A stretch of 64,000 nt of DNA, from the NCBI GenBank assembly GCA_030268105.1, contig BSDZ01000008.1:930001-994000 (forward strand). Direction: 5' to 3'. The notes below the pieces were generated by a model, which saw only the letters and a list, made by a program, of their open reading frames with translations, ran no database searches and was not told where the DNA came from. The first letter of the stretch is position 1. Each line of letters starts with the position of its first letter. A program made the translations under genes and the position numbers. This DNA is from Volvox africanus. Taxonomy: Eukaryota; Chlorophyta; Chlorophyceae; Chlamydomonadales; Volvocaceae. Of this stretch, positions 1 through 12,453 are shown piece after piece.

Positions 1-277
1 AAGCAACCGTGGAAGTGTACATTAGGAGATGGGGGTTTGGAAGGCCCGGGTGTATTGGGACCATCTAAGTTCCCTTAAATTGGTGTCATCACCCCACCGT
101 TCCCTTTGACAGCCCCTTTCCAGCACGCCCCGAAGCATGGAGATACTCGATCATGCCATCGGCTTTGCCACCCCTTAATGTGCCTGGGAATGGTTACCCG
201 CGTTCACATCGCACCTCCTTATGTGAGATAACGAGAACAAGTTATATCTCCTGAAGGTGTGCACGGCAGTTACACAC

Positions 278-639
278 CTGGCTAATCATGACAAACATTT
301 CCTCCTCCGATGGATTTTGACCCAAGGCAGACAGAGCGGTCCGAAGATCCTTTGTGTCGATGGTTCCGCTAGATTCCTTATCAAACATGTTGAACGCTTT
401 TCGACACATCTCCAACTGCAAGCAAGATAGCACACAGCTGCAGTCTCAGCGCGGCCAAATGTCCCCTCCGTTACCCGCACCCGTGCGCTTCCAGCATCAC
501 AAATACGTAATATCTTAATAGCAGCTGGTTTCTAATAGATATGGCACGGGCTATTTTTACGCGAATGGTCGCATACCTCGTCCTCATTCAACAGGGGTAA
601 GTTCGTGCTATAAGGCCCCTCCCTAGCTTTGTTAGGCAT
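278..639 (-). CDS. EF-hand Ca2+-binding protein, 5' part (exons 1-2)
   Basis: Two exons read on the minus strand. Exon 1 is 639-577: ATG, 21 codons starting MPNKAREGPY, donor GAG|GTATGC. Exon 2 is 415-278: acceptor TTGCAG, 46 codons, donor CAG|GTGTGT. Both junctions are phase 0. Exon 2 has a canonical EF-hand loop (DKESSGTIDTKD) followed by the calmodulin/centrin-like motif LRTALSALGQNPSEEE. The remaining EF-hands should lie beyond the left edge of the window; no continuation exon is visible at 1-240. It is clearly calmodulin-superfamily. An axonemal protein such as the outer-dynein-arm docking subunit DC3 is possible, but I cannot prove it. The start codon faces the divergent M43 protease gene, leaving a ~460 bp shared upstream region. 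Confidence 0.72.
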
Positions 640-1098
640 AGTTATACGTGCTAAAAAATTTCAAGTTGCGTGTAGCTTTGTTGCAAGCTCTTATAAGAGG
701 CGTAGGTGATCCGCTAGCTTTTCGTTATGTATTTCTGTAAAAATATGCAGACCCTATACTTTCAACTTGGGAAAAAACATATGCACGCAGCCTGCTTTGC
801 TTAGGTTGGAGTACGGCAATGCTGGTACGACCAACTTGAGTACACCGTTCATACCCTATCGTAATTTACAATACCTTAGCTCTTAAATTACACCATACTC
901 CAATATAGGAATTTGGTCTGCTATAATGATATATCCAAGTTATGCACAGCTGGGAGGGCCCCTCCACAGCTTGCACGTTTTAAAAATTGCATGTCAAATA
1001 AAATAATAACAAATTTACTTTCTTTTATACGGGATTCGCTAGATACATTGCTTAAGCGCAGAGACGCTAAGTTAGTTACCGGTACCCGGGGATTATCC
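640..1098. promoter_or_regulatory. divergent intergenic region between EF-hand (-) and M43 protease (+)
   Basis: AT-richer, gene-free stretch between the two start codons. It presumably holds both promoters. I see no clear TATA box or named element. Opposed open frames running through 913-1296 overlap one another and show no recognisable protein. Confidence 0.4.
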
Positions 1099-4000
1099 AT
1101 GGCGACAAACCCAGTATATTCAGGGAGTATTGTAATTGAAAAGGTTCGTTTTTTATTATGTGGCTCATCAATATATACTGAATCTCTTTGTGGGGCTAAG
1201 GCGACTGCGCGTCCCTTGCTCTCCCATATCCTCGAACCACGGAGCGCATGGAGGAATAAATCTTCTGGATCTACCTTGGATTTATTCAAAATATAATATG
1301 GTAACCAATTTCCATCTCTGATGCGCAGGAGCCCCCTCCAACTGGTGACGCAAATTGGAAGAAAACTTGTGCGTCACGATGGTTCCGAATCACAGTTATT
1401 GTTATGACATTGTTGGCAGCCATTGGTATTGGCATCGGTGTCGGCGTTAGTCAGGCTAGAAAGAAGAAATCGGTATGTTGCGGTGCGGCAAGCGAGCGAG
1501 GATGCGGGAAACAAGCTCACTTCAGAGTGGCATGCCACCAAAATCAGAAACCAGTAAAAAAATTCATGCACAGAAAGGCAATCGCTTCGTCTTCTTGCTC
1601 GTGTCCGACATGTACTTTGCGTGCATGTAGTACGCTCCACCAACAAGTGCTTATTGATATAATTGCAACAATTATGAAAACTCTATATATATATAAATAT
1701 ATCATCCTCGAAGCAATTACACATAAATAACAGAGATCAACTGTACCTGTCTGCCGTCGATCTCACCGCCTTACCGCCCTTTGCGGCTCTTTTCAACTCC
1801 TTTTTCTGGCTCCAGCCAGGTCCCCCCGTCATTCAGATACCCCTGCCTGTTGTGAACGTGACATATGTAAAAAACAAGCTACTGCAGTACATTCCTGTGG
1901 ACCTACAGGAAGCTAACACCTATGAGCTCATCGACAACTACGTTACGCAGGTAGAAGGGGTCCCTAGCAGTCGAACTCAAAAATTGCATGGTATCCCCTA
2001 CCTACCCGTACTTATCTGGCTGTACATTTTGCATGCCTTGTTATTAACGCCTACCCACGAGTTTGATGACGGCGTCAGCCTTCTCCAGCAGGCTCTCAAA
2101 TGAGCCGCAACCATTCGGAGTATTCGCTTACTCTTCACTTTGTACGTATGCAGTCCCACGCTTTGGGAACTTAGGGTAACTTAATCACTTCGCAATAACT
2201 GCCGTCATAACTGCCGTCATGTGTTGATGTTGCTCCTCCATCCTATCTTTATCCTCTCACAAAGAGTCCCCATCCACTATATTCAGTCCCCCGCCATCTT
2301 CTGCGTTGTCTACATACGACCCGTAACCTGCCGTACCTGTACAGCTATCAGGCAGAACGCACGCTTTATAAATGCGAAAAATGTTTGCGCAACGCGTCAT
2401 CAGCGTTCGCAAAAAAAACACCTCATCGTAGGGTTAATTATTTAAGCCCCCAAATGCTGAGGAATCACTCACGCAAGGTTCCCAAACGATGACGTGTCAG
2501 CTGCACAACTTTATTATGTGCATGCCACATGCCAGTGTGTGTGTATGTGCGTGTTTACGTGCTTTTCGTACGTTTGTACACGTGCATGTGTGTGCGTCTG
2601 TGTGCTTTCCTAAGTGTAGATCTCGAGGACAGAGCCCGTTGCTCAGATCTTGGCGAACGTGCTGCCGGCTGTGGGCCTCAATTCAACTGCTATTCAACCG
2701 CAAGCAATTCAGATCTTGCTACAGAGCTGGTTTGAGGTGCGCGAGCCTAAAAATCAATGGGGTCAACGACTTTAACCGTTGGCAGACTCCCCCCTTACCA
2801 GCTTATCACGTTGCAAGCGTACCACGTTACCAGCCAACAGAGAAAGGGTCGGTCATTAGCTTGCAACGTACGGGCCCCTCTGAATAAAGTACATTTAAAA
2901 TGTACTTTAGAACGGACCCAGCTCAAAGGTGTCGGTGTCCTAAATTGGCATCAAGCACTGCATTATGTGATGATAGGTCAGTAAGCCTGCTTGCCAGTGA
3001 ACATCGTGACAAGAACATTCCAATAGAAATCAAAAGCCCTTGTGGGCTGCGAGGTCACTTTCCTCATTGAACTCGTCACCGGACTTGAGCTGATAGCGAG
3101 GCGCCACGCAACGTGGTAAAGCCCCTTGCTGTTGCGCTCCTGGTCTGTGGTACACGCACATTTAAGGAACGCCCGCATGCGCCCGAAGTAAAATTCTAAA
3201 CCCTGATGTATCAGAACCATACGCTCATGGATGAACCAGAACCATGCATCCTTGGTAAAACCTTAGGCGTGTTTGCCTCCATGCATGGATGCTGCCCTTA
3301 CATATTCAACGCATGCCGTACTGAGTTCTTTTAATGGGGGGCGTGTATCATGTACGGCGCACGTACTTCGCCCCGATGTGGCGTCTCCCCCCCCCCAGAG
3401 TAACAAGGTAGACGCCAGCTCTCTTGCAGCCACTGTGGATTCACTGGCGCAGCTGGCCCAGGTACGATGCGTGCTTGTCCGGATGCTGGGACAGTGCGTG
3501 GTTTGCGGCATGCCGTACATACATACATACATACATACATGTGGGTGCTGAACCTGGGAAAACCACTGATTTCGGAGAAGTCGGCATGGGAGACTGGATG
3601 AGGGTGCCCCGAAACACCGGGGAAGGTAGGGACTGCCAGGTTAGTGGCCACGGGTGATGTACCCCCCTATCCTACACACATACATACATACACACATGCA
3701 TGGCCTACTGAGGACATGACTGTAGGTTTGGGGGTTTTGTTGATTGGTTTAATTTGCTGTGTCCTTATCAGGACACGCAATCACAGCTCTGTGCTAGTTC
3801 TTAACCTGCCTCCCTCTGATCGATCGTTTACGTGCCTCCCCCTGATTGATCGTTTACCTGCCTCCCCTTGATTGTTCATTTCGCCTCATTGGGACCAGGG
3901 AGTGTTGAATTTTCAGAGCCACGTGTTGTCCATCACGTCCAATCTACGGGGGGTGGTTGAAATGGTACGCCGGCGTCTTGAGGCGATGCCGAACTCAACC

Positions 4001-7000
4001 CTTACCGTCGGTGGCCAAGTCATCGATCTAGGCGGCTTTAGATCCGGGCTTGGCGGCCGCCGCAGCCGCGCGTTGATGCAACAGGTACCGCTTCATGATG
4101 GGTTTGCAATTGGGTGGGTGGTGTAGTATCCAGGGGGTCTTATCTAGGGTAGTATCCAGGGGGTCTTATCTAGGGTAGTATCCAGGGGGTCTTATCTAGG
4201 GTAGTATCCGGGATGCATGGACCGTGTCTTTATGGACATCTTCCGATCGGGCCTTTCCTTACTGAGCGGATACGACAGAGATAACACAGCAGGTGGGTGC
4301 GCAACGGAGGTCTTACGGTCACGGGCCATGAGGGATATCGGAGTGAGTGGGTGTGGGTGTGTGGGTAACATTGGTGGGTGACCATTTATTTTCTTCACTG
4401 CGATTTGTGTGTGCCATGCCGTCCGTCTGTTCGTCGGTCCGTCCATGGAAAGGGCGCCGAAAACAACAAGGGGGGCCTGATGCAACCAAGTCTTAAAGGG
4501 GTTAGGGAGGTAAATGCGGATCCTTGTGCTCTGCTCATATAAATATATAAACATATATTGTGTATGTGTTTGTGTGTGCGTACATATACATACGGCTGCA
4601 GGCAACGGTCGGCTGATGGTGACTGATATGATAATTGGTGGTAGTAGGTCGGGCTTTATCGCCGTTGATGGCGATGGCTGGAGAGTCGGCGACATTGAGC
4701 CGTGACCACCTGTAGGCGGATGCCGGGGGTTTCAACCCGCGTAGGGTCCGGGAGGGAACAGTACAGCGTACATCTCCCTGGATAGGCATATACCAGGCTT
4801 GGGTGGGAGGACCAGCCCAAGGACTGCAGGCATGCCAAGCAAAAAGATCAGCGGCGCCCTGTTGTAAGCATATCGTACCAATACTGACCAGGACCTCTCT
4901 TATTAACTGCTGATGTTGGTTGTTGATGCCGGAAATGGCACTGTTTGTCAACCGTGATGGCGACCGGTAGTATCATCCGAGAGGATGCCGCCAATACTCC
5001 AGACCTACACGGATCTGAACATGGGCCATAAAACAGACAAGGTTAGCTGTAAGAGTGTCTAGAAACGCATCTGCTTTTGTGCGCGGCCTTTTCTGCCGCT
5101 TCTCCACTTTCCGCAGAGAGATGTGCAAGCACTGATCAAGAAGAGGGTGGAGGAGGCGGTGAGAACTGAATGATCCCAAGGGGGCAGGGGGCAGGGGGCA
5201 GGGGGCAGGGGGCAGGGGGCAGGGGGCAGAGGGAGTCATGGGCTGACCCTAGGCAATTTATACTGTCTCGGATCCAACCAAACAGAGATCAACCGAATTC
5301 GTGTTTGTGTCCTGGATGCGGTTATAGATTGTGGGATGGCGCACGCTTACGGAGGTTTCTTAATACCGTACTCCCGAACAGCTTCGATCAAATAAGTTCA
5401 AGCTTGGTTGCTCTGCCGTGTCATACGTAACGGACAGGTTACTGCCGTACTATCCAGCCCAGCTGCAGCGCCGTACGTAGACGAGCTACGTAGTCTGTAC
5501 GATCCTGACATAATACCCGACTTGGTTTGCTACTTGTACGATGCTTTGATTCGGCTCGCGGCTGAGAGCGATGAGCTGCGGGACATCATGACCAGACTGG
5601 ACGGCCACTATGATTTGGAGGTTGTGCCCAGGTATGTACGGCAAAGCGTTTGAAGGAACTTTTTATCTTCACACGTGTCATGAACGTGCCCCGATGGCCG
5701 GTAGGTGACCAGGGAAGTCTTTTCCTTTTCACTCCAAGACTCGTGTGGATTTGTATCGTGCGTGCGTTAGGGAGTGAACGTCAGCTTCACCGTACTGGAT
5801 ACGGTCTCTTAGATGTTGGATGTTGGATCTTGCACCATCAGGATTCGGAATTCTCTATCGTGGACTATGGATCTTAAAAGCCTGGTACTTAGAAGCCCTG
5901 CGGGATGCGCTGTGACGCTCCAACGTCCTGGAGAGGGGACGCATCATACGGCGTTGAATGTCCAAAAACAAAAAAATGAGAAAAATGTAAAAAAACATTT
6001 GAAAATGTGAGAAGCAAATGAAGGAACATCCGAGAAGATCAACGGTGAACGCCAACAACAAGTTCCAAACGAAGGGATGGGGCCCCACATGCTCTTGTTT
6101 TTTGCGCGGCTTCCAACATGTCTCCCCCCACACCCGAACCCGCCGCCCGCCACCCACAAACCGACGCCGTTGATGCTTTCCCCGCCTCTCTCCGCCTCTC
6201 CCCTCCTCTCCCCGCCTCTCCCCGCCTCTCCCCGCCTCTCCCCGCCTCTCCCCGCCTCTCCCTACCTCTCCCTACCTCTCCCCGCCTCTCCCCACCTCTC
6301 CCCGCCTCTCCACGTAGCCTACCAATCTACGATCCGAAGGCAAAAGCCAATCTCTCCACTCTTGCCAAACCAGTGCCGTACGACAAACGTACGGTAGTCG
6401 CCGTTTCTGGCCCTGCATGGCGGCGCCTGTTACAGATTGAACCGCTCCAGGCAGCGTTGCTGAGAACCAAACTACCGCCCACCTTTAAGCCGGCTACTAG
6501 CTCCGCGATGCCGAAAGTGCTCGTTCCTTTGGTTTTTCACATAATGTCGTACAGGTAAGTACGGCATACAACAACGGACTAAAATTGAATTCTCGCATTG
6601 AGCCGTAGACCATGCAACATGATAGATATGAAGTTTAACGCTGCAGCTTACCCCTAATACACATCAGACATATTTGGTTGCGTGCTGGTGTCAAACGAAT
6701 CAGATTTGACAACCAACGCTGAAAGAATGAATTTCGTTATGCGTCCAAGCTATTTCCATCTTTTAGGCCCCAGAGCTCTCATAGCTCTGGCTTCCAGGAT
6801 TTGAGATTACGTGCATGGGAGGTGGAAAATCCACTATCTCCTCTTGCTAAAAATCCTCTTTAATTTGCCCCTGATGTGGTTTCCCTGCCATACTCGCCAC
6901 GTGGACGACGTTGCCGTACTCACCGTAGGCAGGCAGACGGGTACGGACCGCCCAACTTTCACAGGAGCCCCGAGTACGTGGACCGCCTCATGAATGTCGT

Positions 7001-10000
7001 TAACGCGATGGCCTTACCAACAAAGTTTCAGTTTTTTATTCACGAGATACGATACGACCCGGACGCGTGAGTGGTTTAGTACTGCGGTTGGGTTTAGGGC
7101 CCCATCAGCAGCCCTGGGAGCATATAAGCTTTAATACGCCGTAAGTTGTAATAGGATACCGTACCGTGGGCCTACGTAGAGCGGCAACAGAAAATTGTCT
7201 TAGGGTTTTAGGGTTTTAGGGTTTTTAGGGTTTACGGTTTTAGCGTTCAAGAGGGATTCTTCCAATAGGCCCCATCTCTCAACTCCAGCCCCTCCCCTCC
7301 CCTTCCCTTCCCTTCCCTTCCCTTCCCTTCCCTTCCCTTCCCTTCCCTTCCCTTCCCTTCCCTTCCCTTCCCTTCCCTTCCCTTCCCTTCCCTTCCCTTC
7401 CCTTCCCTTCCCTTCCCTTCCCTTCCCTTCCCTTCCCTTCCCTTCCCTTCCCTTCCCTTCCCTTCCCTTCCCTTCCCTTCCCTTCCCTTCCCTTCCCTTC
7501 CCTTCCCTTCCCTTCCCTTCCCTTCCCTTCCCTTCCCTTCCCTTCCCTTCCCTTCCCTTCCCTTCCCTTCCCTTCCCTTCCCTTCCCTTCCCTTCCCTTC
7601 CCTTCCCTTCCCTTCCCTTCCCTTCCCTTCCCTTCCCTTCCCTTCCCTTCCCTTCCCTTCCCTTCCCTTCCCTTCCCTTCCCTTCCCTTCCCTTCCCTTC
7701 CCTTCCCTTCCGTTCCCTTCCCTTCCCTTCCCTTCCCTTCCCTTCCCTTCCCTTCCCTTCCCTTCCTTTCCTTTCCCTTCCCTTCCCTTCCCTTCCCTTC
7801 CCTTCCCTTCCCTTCCCTTCCCTTCCCTTCCCTTCCCTTCCCTTCCCTTCCCTTCCCTTCCCTTCCCTTCCCTTCCCTTCCCTTCCCTTCCCTTCCCTTC
7901 CCTTCCCTTCCCTTCCCTTCCCTTCCCTTCCCTTCCCTTCCCTTCCCTTCCCTTCCCTTCCCTTCCCTTCCCTTCCCTTCCCTTCCCTTCCCTTCCCTTC
8001 CCTTCCCTTCCCTTCCCTTCCCTTCCCTTCCCTTCCCTTCCCTTCCCTTCCCTTCCCTTCCCTTCCCTTCCCTTCCCTTCCCTTCCCTTCCCTTCCCTTC
8101 CCTTCCCTTCCCTTCCCTTCCCTTCCCTTCCCTTCCCTTCCCTTCCCTTCCCTTCCCTTCCCTTCCCTTCCCTTCCCTTCCCTTCCCTTCCCTTCCCTTC
8201 CCTTCCCTTCCCTTCCCTTCCCTTCCCTTCCCTTCCCTTCCCTTCCCTTCCCTTCCCTTCCCTTCCCTTCCCTTCCCTTCCCTTCCCTTCCCTTCCCTTC
8301 CCTTCCCTTCCCTTCCCTTCCCTTCCCTTCCCTTCCCTTCCCTTCCCTTCCCTTCCCTTCCCTTCCCTTCCCTTCCCTTCCCTTCCCTTCCCTTCCCTTC
8401 CCTTCCCTTCCCTTCCCTTCCCTTCCCTTCCCTTCCCTTCCCTTCCCTTCCCTTCCCTTCCCTTCCCTTCCCTTCCCTTCCCTTCCCTTCCCTTCCCTTC
8501 CCTTCCCTTCCCTTCCCTTCCCTTCCCTTCCCTTCCCTTCCCTTCCCTTCCCTTCCCTTCCCTTCCCTTCCCTTCCCTTCCCTTCCCTTCCCTTCCCTTC
8601 CCTTCCCTTCCCTTCCCTTCCCTTCCCTTCCCTTCCCTTCCCTTCCCTTCCCTTCCCTTCCCTTCCCTTCCCTTCCCTTCCCTTCCCTTCCCTTCCCTTC
8701 CCTTCCCTTCCCTTCCCTTCCCTTCCCTTCCCTTCCCTTCCCTTCCCTTCCCTTCCCTTCCCTTCCCTTCCCTTCCCTTCCCTTCCCTTCCCTTCCCTTC
8801 CCTTCCCTTCCCTTCCGTTCCCTTCCCTTCCCTTCCCTTCCCTTCCCTTCCCTTCCCTTCCCTTCCGTTCTGCCCTCTTCCGGCCACCTTCCCGCCACCT
8901 TCCCGCCACCTTCCCGCCATCTTCCGGCCACCTTCCCGCCTCATCTCCTCAAATCAGTAACCCCTACCTGGTTAGGGACAGCCGGTTTTCCTGGATGGGG
9001 TGTGCCTCGAAAGGCAACTACTTGTTTAAAGAATGCGGCGATGTGATGCTGGTGAGTAGAGAACAGACGCAAGCAAGCGCCCCTACCCTCAAACAAGATA
9101 TCCCTTACCCCCACCGTGCCCTTGGACCTCCTCCTCCTCCTCGAGCTGCTGTGAAGAAACAATGAATACATGAATAGATTGCAAATCCAGGTGCATCTTT
9201 GGATCCGGAATTAGATCCCGACTCGTCCAAACCTACCTTTGTCAACAGGGGGAACTGGACCACCCTCGTTCCATCAACGTCTTTGTGGCGGGCGACAGGT
9301 CCAACGCGTCGTTTGCCGGGTACGTCATGCCGCTGTCTACAAATGCCACACACATATCGTTGGTTCCCTTTATCGCCTTGTCTTATGGGACCCCAATTTC
9401 CTTGCGCGTGCGTGCATCTTCGCGCCATGCATCCCTTCCTGCGCTGATTACACATGCCGCTTGTCATGGAGAGGCATTTTCCCTTTTACATGGCCGGACG
9501 TTTTGTTCGTGCACTTTTCCGTACAGGTACGGCTGGGTACCGTCATCGCCTTCCAACATCACGAGCGGACATGTGGCGGTGCTCTGGAGTGTTGTGGATG
9601 TCAGCCAGTGGAACAGCCAAGCAGCTTGGGAGTACGGTGCTAAGGTCATGTGGCATGAAATTATGTGAGTACGGAAACCATGTCGGCAGAAAAATTACCG
9701 TTCTGGGGAAACTTGAAGGGATGAAGGGATGGAGTGTGCACGGAGATAGCGCTGTTATGTGTGGGTGTTGTACGGACAATACGCCAATTCCACATTAAAT
9801 TCATTGTTACGGAAAGCCCCGACCCTCCATACTAGCTGTTGCACTTGATGAAACCGTACTGTCCGTATAAACGTATGGCAATACGCCCGTGCTCCCCGAA
9901 TGCAGGCACCATTTGGGGCTGTACCACACGTTTGGGAAATCCGCTGCAGGTGTTGTCGCGTGTAGCGCCAGCAGTGATGATGGTATACAAGATACTCCTA

Positions 10001-12406
10001 TCGTAGCAGGTACGGATACTGTACGGATATCGTACAGATATCGTGCGGGTACCGGCAGCCTCCCTGACGTTCCTCTGTTATACGATAGTATTGCGTTGTT
10101 CGAATTACGAAACCAAAATCAGGATCAAGGAAGCCAAAATAGCCAAGGAATTTCGTAGCGACTGCCGTTAATTTTGCTGGCGTCCAGCTGGGAATCGTTG
10201 GTCGTGACTAACGAACAGATACGGAATGTTGTACTGCAGGTCCTGTGTACGACCAACGGGCCTTTTCAACCTCTTCCAGGTCCTACTGCCTGGATGTCTT
10301 CTCTAAGGATTTAGGAAGCAGCTGGGACTACGTGCTGACTGTAAGCGCTCAGGACAGGGCATAAGGTCCAAGTAACATAACATTCAATATTAGTCAGTAA
10401 TTCGTTGATTCGGTCGTCACATCGTCAAATGAAGGAGAGGGTATCATTGTGATCCAACTTATGTTGGCAAGGCACCTGGATGATACCCGAACGTATTCAT
10501 GTGGTTCATCGGACCAGATGGACCATCGAAACTAAAACCTTCAGTTTCAATCCTTTGCCCCCAAAAGTCTAAGACCTGTTTCGCATGGGTCGCATAGACC
10601 TGCCGCCATTTTGCACGATTCTTCGCTTCGTGCGCCCCCAATGCGTCACGGCCGCTGGCATATCACCGGTGTGTAGCCATTTATAGGACCGCATTTTGAT
10701 TGATGTCGTACTTATAATGTATTATAATGTGACGTAATCCGTTTCACGCCACGTTACATCTTATTGTCGTACAGAACTGGCGGACTCGTCTGGGCATTCC
10801 TCCCGCCGATGCATCGCACGGGTTTGACTCCTGTCCTTATCAGGACGGCAATGACGAACTTGGCAATTACATTACATATACTCACGACGTGTGTGTGGCG
10901 GCATTGGGACATGCGACCGCAGGTGTGTACTTCAGGTCGTACGTCGTACGTACGGTCGTAGGTCGTACGGCATCAAATTAGATTCAAGTGGATAAACTGT
11001 AGTCGATTACGTAGGCAGTGGCGGTTTGAGAAGAGCATCGACAATGTTTGTGACTGAAATGTTGGCGTATTGCAGATTGCTCAATTTTGTACAAGCAAAT
11101 GTACGATAGGAAAATGCTATAGCGCACGGTATTGCACAATATCGTGCTACATACATCACTCGGATGAGGATGCCCCGAAATACAGGGGAGAAGGTAGGGA
11201 CTACTAGGTAGTGGCCACGGGTGAAGCCAAACCGCCCTATCCCCCATACACACATCACTCGTTTGCGTGCGCCCCTCTGCCTGAGATACAGCTGCTTGAC
11301 TCTCCATGCTGCCAAACTCACAGGCCAGATGCAGTATATGCACAATTTTGCAGACCAGATCCAACAGAAGCTGTATAGCTGGGGCCAGTATTTTGCAGCA
11401 CTGAACCCCGCTGCCTTCAAGATACCCCCTCGAGCTGCCAACCCAGCCGCCTTAAACGGGCCATGTATGGTAAGTTCCACCAGCACTACTGGTTCGATTG
11501 TTTAGAAGTCGATGAAATTTTTCCTTTGCTGACAATCACATCAAGATTGGTTGTTAACAAAACGAAGGATAGGGCTGTTTATGACATAATTGGTGTCGTG
11601 CCTTTCTTAACCTGAATCCTTCTTCACCCATTTGCCAACGCCCAAATACCTCCCCCTTCCTGCTCGGTATTGGATGCGCACTGAACCCTTTCTAAACCTT
11701 TCTCTACTTTGTTGGGGACCAGCAGTTATTACACTGTTCTATCCATTGTTTCCTGTTTCCGCTGCTCCCCTCCTTGTTTCCCCCCAACCACCCCTCTACC
11801 CTTTAACTATGCTGGCTATGCTTGAGTCGGCCGTTTCCGAAACCAAACCCCCATCCCACAGGCTACCCGGGGCGGTTGCCGCTGCAAGGCTTCCTGGACT
11901 TTCAAGGGGCAGCAGCTGAGCGGGTGTTCGAACCCGGACGGTGACGGTGTGGGGCTATGGTGCCAGGTGGAGCAGGTGAGGCCAGGGAGGCGGCACGAGG
12001 GGCAAGGTTGGCTAAACGGCCGACCCGAGCATACCTGAGCCCACGGATGGCATATGTGACGTGCAGGTGGGCAAAGGGCAGGGGAAACAACAGACCAGGA
12101 TCCAGGATCCAGGAGGATGAATTGTTTGGTTACATGTATACCATTGAACCGGAAAGCATCCGGTTCAATGGTATACATGTAACCAAACAATTCGTGTACT
12201 GAAAAACCAAGATTACTATGGAACCGTTGAGATTAGCAATAAGGTTTCCCAACCAACGCACCGACATAACCTAGGGTGTTGGGTGTCATGAAATAGGAGG
12301 GGAACCAACTCAGGACCAGCTCCTTTCTTAAATCTCCCTTCCCTAACTTGTACTCCTCAACACCCGTACCAGGCCTCCCCTATGCCCTCCCCCTCTCCCG
12401 TCCGTC

Positions 12407-12453
<47 letters not shown>

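Noticed and set aside
921..1289. 122-codon minus-strand frame
   Set aside because: It overlaps a similar plus-strand frame and the likely first M43 exon, and shows no recognisable motif or splice partner.
7200..8944. Three minus-strand open frames of 550-569 codons made of Lys-Gly-Arg-Glu-Gly repeats
   Set aside because: They are the translation of a CCCTT pentanucleotide array. A stop-free 5-bp unit is open in all three frames, and the array lies inside an intron of the opposite-strand gene.
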